A DNA stretch of 8,888 nucleotides from Gammaproteobacteria bacterium. GTDB taxonomy: Bacteria; Pseudomonadota; Gammaproteobacteria; Arenicellales; JAOTYS01. The notes under the pieces are model-generated. The model ran no database searches and was not told where the DNA came from. It saw only the letters and a program-made list of their open reading frames with translations. Position 1 is the first letter of the stretch, and every line of letters begins with the position of its first letter. Location: assembly GCA_029861795.1 (NCBI GenBank), contig JAOTYS010000171.1, positions 1-8,888 on the forward strand, in the 5' to 3' direction. The position numbers were made by a program, and so were the translations under genes. This document shows, piece by piece, positions 5,783 through 8,888 of the stretch.

Positions 5783-6733
5783 ATGAGCGTTCGGCTGCCC
5801 CCAATCGCTGCTTTGCGGGCACTAGAGGCGGCGGCGCGTCACCTCAGCTATACCCGGGCCGCGGATGAGCTGCACATTACCCAGAGTGCTGTGAGTCATC
5901 AGATTCGCCACCTGGAACAACTGTGGGGTGTCAAATTGTTCGCTCGGCGTGGCCGGCGCCTACTGCTTACGGAAAATGGCCAGGCGCTGGTACCGGTGGT
6001 TAGGAATTTCTTTGAGCAGCTGACCACCACCCTTAAAGCATTTCAAAGCGACGAGGACAGTGGTGCGTTACGGGTGAGCTTATTACAGTCATTTGCGGTC
6101 AAGTGGCTGGTGCCGCGATTGGGTAGTTTTAACACGGACCATCCAGGAATCGATGTGTGGATCTCGACCAGCGAGGAGCTCGTAGACCTGGAAGCAGGCG
6201 AGGCGGATTTGGCGATACGCCTCGGCCATGGAAACTATCCCGGCCTGCAAGTCACACCAATGCTCACGGAATATGTTTTCCCTGTGTGCAGCCCAAACTT
6301 CCTCGAGCGCTTTGGCGAACCGGCGGAGCCCGCCGATCTTTTGGGTTATCCGCTGCTTTATCGACACAGTCAGGACATTTGCCCACGCTGGCGAGACTGG
6401 TTTCGAGATGCGGGGGTTGAGGTGAAGTCTCTGCCCAAGGGTTCACGCTTTCCCGAAACCAGCATGGCGATACAAGCAGCCATGGATGGCCAAGGCATTG
6501 CACTTGCCCGTAGCGCCCATGTAGGCCACGATCTGGCAGCTCAGCGTCTGGTTAAGCTATTCAACGTGTACAGCCGTTCTAGCGTGGCGTATTACATTGT
6601 TTGCCCACAACGTACTGAGCATCGCGCGCGCATCGACGCCTTTCGTCAGTGGTTGCTGGAGCAAGCGGCCGTCGCTCAAGTCGAGTACGACCGTGTAGCA
6701 GGTCATATAGAGAAAGCTGTGGCAAGCGGCTGA
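5783..6733 (+). CDS. LysR-type transcriptional regulator, GcvA-like
   Basis: A 316-residue protein of typical LysR length. The N-terminal winged helix-turn-helix (about 5-65) reads LPPIAALRALEAAARHLSYT then RAADELHITQSAVSHQIRHL, with TQSAVSHQIRHLE (33-45) as the recognition helix, very close to GcvA-type regulators. The effector-binding domain (about 92-295) includes the usual central segment DLEAGEADLAIRLG and a late ETSMAIQAAMDGQGIALA. It would bind DNA as an oligomer and respond to a small metabolite, which cannot be inferred. The ATG at 5783 follows only a weak AAGA-type site; ATTC-N8-GAAT (5767-5782) directly before it is symmetric and might be an operator. The gene diverges from the 28-residue peptide-DUF1127 operon and converges on the PLP-enzyme gene, ending 21 bases from its stop. 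Its targets could be either of these or itself. Confidence 0.93.
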   Translation: MSVRLPPIAALRALEAAARHLSYTRAADELHITQSAVSHQIRHLEQLWGVKLFARRGRRLLLTENGQALVPVVRNFFEQLTTTLKAFQSDEDSGALRVSLLQSFAVKWLVPRLGSFNTDHPGIDVWISTSEELVDLEAGEADLAIRLGHGNYPGLQVTPMLTEYVFPVCSPNFLERFGEPAEPADLLGYPLLYRHSQDICPRWRDWFRDAGVEVKSLPKGSRFPETSMAIQAAMDGQGIALARSAHVGHDLAAQRLVKLFNVYSRSSVAYYIVCPQRTEHRARIDAFRQWLLEQAAVAQVEYDRVAGHIEKAVASG

Positions 6734-6754
6734 CAGTAGCTCGCGCGCCCTGCA

Positions 6755-7897
6755 TCAACCGAGTGCTTGATCCAGATCGGCGATCAAATCCTCGCTCTCT
6801 TCAATGCCGATAGAGAGTCTCAGTAGGTTTTCCGGAACCTTGCTCTCAGGGGGTTCTACTGTGGCGCGATGTTCCACCAAACTTTCCACACCGCCCAGCG
6901 AGGTTGCCGATACGAATAGTTTCAACCGGTTGGCCACCGCTACGGCCTGTTCCGAACCACCGTGCACACACAGCGAGAGCATGCCCCCAAAACCGTTTTG
7001 CATTTGTCGTTTCGCGATTGCATGCCCTGGATGGTCAGTAAGCCCAGGATAAAGCACCCTTTCAAGTTTCGCGTGATGTTCAAGGTGTGTGGCGATCCGT
7101 TGGGCGCTTTGCGAAGCGCGATGTACCCGGATGAACAAGGTGCGCAACCCGCGCAACAGTAACCACGCCTCAAATGCGCTCGCCACCGCGCCGGCATCGT
7201 GCCGCGCCGCACAGATTTGTTGCCACCATTGGGCACATTCTTTAGTCACCAATACACCAGCGAGTAAGTCGCTATGGCCGTTCAAGTATTTGGTGGCGGA
7301 GTGAAATACCATGTCCGCCCCGTGATTGAGTGCTTTGGTGTGCACCGGCGTTGCCACGGTGCTGTCGACACAGACCTTGGCTCCGGCCGCATGGGCGAGC
7401 TTAGCGGTCGCTGCAATGTCAATGATGTCCCAAGTCGGATTTGCGGGTGTTTCGATCCAGACGAGGCGGGTCTCTCCGGGCACAATTGCTTGCCCGATCG
7501 AATCGGGCTGAGAGATGTCTACCAGGCTCAGTTGGATGTCTTGCCTTTGACTTAACTGGTTAAGCCAAACTGTCGTGCCGTAGTACATGCGAGCTGGTGC
7601 GACAACGTGCGCACCCCGTTCGAGGGTTTGCAATAACGCGGTAATGGCCGCCATGCCCGAGGCAAACAGCAGGGCCTGCGCGCCATCCTCGAGAGTTGCC
7701 ATCACCTGTTCCACCTGCGCATAGGTGGGATTCCCATCTCTACTGTAGCTGTGCTTACGGTCGATCAACGCATAGTTGTTGTCGCGCGCAAACGTTGTCG
7801 AGGGCTGTATCGGTGGGGTGATCGCTCCGGTGCTTTTGTCGATGTAATGGCCTGCTTGGGCAGCGATGGTGGCGGGATGTAGCACCTTTGATCTCAC
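6755..7897 (-). CDS. Cys/Met metabolism PLP-dependent enzyme (cystathionine gamma-synthase/lyase family)
   Basis: A full-length 380-residue member of the Cys/Met-metabolism PLP family (cystathionine gamma-synthase, beta-lyase, gamma-lyase). Visible sites are YSRDGNPT (51-58, phosphate binding), FASGMAAI (78-85), the Tyr stacking on the cofactor in ARMYYGTT (102-109), ETPANPT (149-155), CVDSTVATPV (176-185, Asp178 to the pyridine nitrogen), HSATKYLNGHSD (199-210) with Lys203 as the Schiff-base lysine, and SLGGVESLVEHRA (333-345). Which reaction it performs cannot be separated by these conserved sites. The start is a GTG at 7897, limited by an upstream TAG at 7904-7906; a Shine-Dalgarno sequence is not evident and a second GTG at codon 5 is possible. 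It lies 56 bases after hutU on the same strand, so co-transcription with hutU is likely unless the palindrome between them terminates. Confidence 0.93.
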   Translation of the reverse strand: MRSKVLHPATIAAQAGHYIDKSTGAITPPIQPSTTFARDNNYALIDRKHSYSRDGNPTYAQVEQVMATLEDGAQALLFASGMAAITALLQTLERGAHVVAPARMYYGTTVWLNQLSQRQDIQLSLVDISQPDSIGQAIVPGETRLVWIETPANPTWDIIDIAATAKLAHAAGAKVCVDSTVATPVHTKALNHGADMVFHSATKYLNGHSDLLAGVLVTKECAQWWQQICAARHDAGAVASAFEAWLLLRGLRTLFIRVHRASQSAQRIATHLEHHAKLERVLYPGLTDHPGHAIAKRQMQNGFGGMLSLCVHGGSEQAVAVANRLKLFVSATSLGGVESLVEHRATVEPPESKVPENLLRLSIGIEESEDLIADLDQALG

Positions 7898-7923
7898 TAT
7901 GAACTAGTAGTGATTGGCATGTC

Positions 7924-7959
7924 GTGTGATCACGTCAGATGATCGGTCGATCATCACAC
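7924..7959. promoter_or_regulatory. nested inverted repeats at the hutU stop
   Basis: GATGATCG (7938-7945) and CGATCATC (7948-7955) are perfect arms two bases apart, overlapping the hutU stop codon (7954-7956). A second pair, GTGTGAT (7924-7930) and ATCACAC (7953-7959), is also perfect and overlaps the right arm of the first, so the two foldings exclude each other; GTGATCAC (7926-7933) is a palindrome on its own. No T-run follows on the minus strand, so this may be an operator or a processing/attenuation structure between hutU and the PLP-enzyme gene rather than a simple terminator. Confidence 0.4.
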
Positions 7960-8888
7960 CATGGGTAGCTTAAGGTTGTGTTCACTTGCACATTGTTTAG
8001 CGATGTCATAACCCGCATCAGCGTGACGCATTACCCCGGAAGCGGGATCGTTGGTCAGCACGCGCTCTAAGCGTCGTGCTGCCGTCTCGGTTCCATCGCA
8101 AACAATGACCATACCGGCGTGCTGCGAGTACCCCATACCAACGCCGCCGCCGTGATGCAGACTCACCCAAGTGGCGCCGGCCGCGGTGTTCAATAAGGCA
8201 TTGAGCAACGGCCAATCAGACACGGCATCAGAGCCATCTGCCATGCCCTCGGTCTCTCGATTTGGGCTTGCCACCGAACCCGAATCGAGATGATCTCGAC
8301 CGATCACAATGGGTGCGCTGAGCTTGCCGTTGGCCACCATCTCGTTGAAGGCAAGACCAAGTCGCGCGCGGTCTCCTAGTCCCACCCAGCAGATACGCGC
8401 GGGCAGGCCTTGGAACTGAATTTTCTCGCGTGCCATATCGAGCCAGTTATGTAGGTGCGTATCCTTAGGAATCATCTCCTTGACTTTCTCATCGGTCTTA
8501 TAGATATCTTCTGGCTCCCCTGATAACGCAGCCCAACGAAACGGCCCGATGCCCCGACAGAATAACGGTCGAACGTAGGCCGGAACGAAGCCGGGAAAAT
8601 CAAACGCATTGTTGACACCTTGGTCATACGCCATTTGGCGGATGTTGTTGCCATAGTCGAACGTTGGTATTCCCATGTCGTTGAACGCGAGCATGGCTTT
8701 TACATGAACCGCCATGGACGATTTTGCTGCGGCGACAACGGCGTCGGGGTCGCGATCACGCATCTCAGCTGCGCGCTCTAAACTCCAGCCGGCGGGCAGA
8801 TAGCCATTTAGCGGATCGTGGGCACTGGTTTGATCGGTGACCGCGTCCGGCCGCACCCCTCGTTTTACCATCTCGGGCAGGATCTCTG
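7954..8888 (-). CDS. hutU: urocanate hydratase, C-terminal part (runs off the right edge)
   Basis: Urocanate hydratase converts urocanate to imidazolonepropionate with tightly bound NAD+, the second step of histidine degradation. The visible 310 residues are the C-terminal part of a protein of about 555; the frame is open to the window edge (in-frame codons from 8886), so the ATG at 8869-8871 is an internal methionine. Diagnostic segments are [35 protein letters not shown] (holding the active-site Cys), [39 protein letters not shown] and a final [11 protein letters not shown]. All expected family motifs in this part are present, and the C-terminus ends normally at TGA (7954-7956). On the minus strand it leads into the PLP-enzyme gene; hutH, its usual companion, appears only about 7.2 kb further down. 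Confidence 0.97.
   Translation of the reverse strand, partial: EILPEMVKRGVRPDAVTDQTSAHDPLNGYLPAGWSLERAAEMRDRDPDAVVAAAKSSMAVHVKAMLAFNDMGIPTFDYGNNIRQMAYDQGVNNAFDFPGFVPAYVRPLFCRGIGPFRWAALSGEPEDIYKTDEKVKEMIPKDTHLHNWLDMAREKIQFQGLPARICWVGLGDRARLGLAFNEMVANGKLSAPIVIGRDHLDSGSVASPNRETEGMADGSDAVSDWPLLNALLNTAAGATWVSLHHGGGVGMGYSQHAGMVIVCDGTETAARRLERVLTNDPASGVMRHADAGYDIAKQCASEHNLKLPMV

Noticed and set aside
6804..7555. Several plus-strand frames opposite the PLP-enzyme gene
   Set aside because: All are antisense to a full-length enzyme with complete catalytic motifs.
739..7953. Integrative element or insertion-sequence boundaries within the hutU-hutH interval
   Set aside because: No transposase, integrase, tRNA gene or flanking repeat could be found by eye.

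Overview
The base composition is moderate (a little over half G+C by eye), the genes are dense, and the recognisable families (histidine utilisation genes, a GcvA-type LysR regulator, DUF1127, Tat-exported proteins) suggest a proteobacterium, most likely a gammaproteobacterium. This is inferred from gene content only; no rRNA or tRNA gene is present to confirm it.

Layout: both ends carry histidine-degradation genes on the minus strand. The right edge (7954-8888) holds the C-terminal part of urocanate hydratase (hutU). The left edge (1-738) holds the N-terminal half of histidine ammonia-lyase (hutH). These genes are often adjacent; here they are about 7.2 kb apart. Directly downstream of hutU on the same strand is a PLP-dependent cystathionine gamma-synthase/lyase family gene (6755-7897). 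A GcvA-type LysR regulator (5783-6733, plus strand) converges on it. A small minus-strand operon (5272-5648), encoding a 28-residue membrane peptide followed by a DUF1127 protein, diverges from the regulator.

The left-central region is accessory in character: a short uncharacterised protein (924-1433), a GNAT acetyltransferase converging on it (1416-1961), a small exported lipoprotein with an apparent one-base frameshift in an A-tract (2109-2545), and a plus-strand run of three genes at 2699-5066. This run encodes (i) a Tat-signal protein with a degenerate zincin-like HHExSS motif, (ii) a fusion of an N-terminal PqqD/RRE-like peptide-binding domain to a C-terminal 2-oxoglutarate/Fe(II) oxygenase-like domain, and (iii) a Tat-exported protein with a proline-rich linker. 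The most interesting reading is that the fusion recognises and hydroxylates a peptide or protein, with the downstream Tat protein as the obvious candidate substrate before its export. That is a hypothesis built from domain order and adjacency; nothing in the sequence proves it.

No CRISPR array, insertion sequence, RNA gene or attachment site was recognised. No gene-free stretch exceeds about 210 bases.
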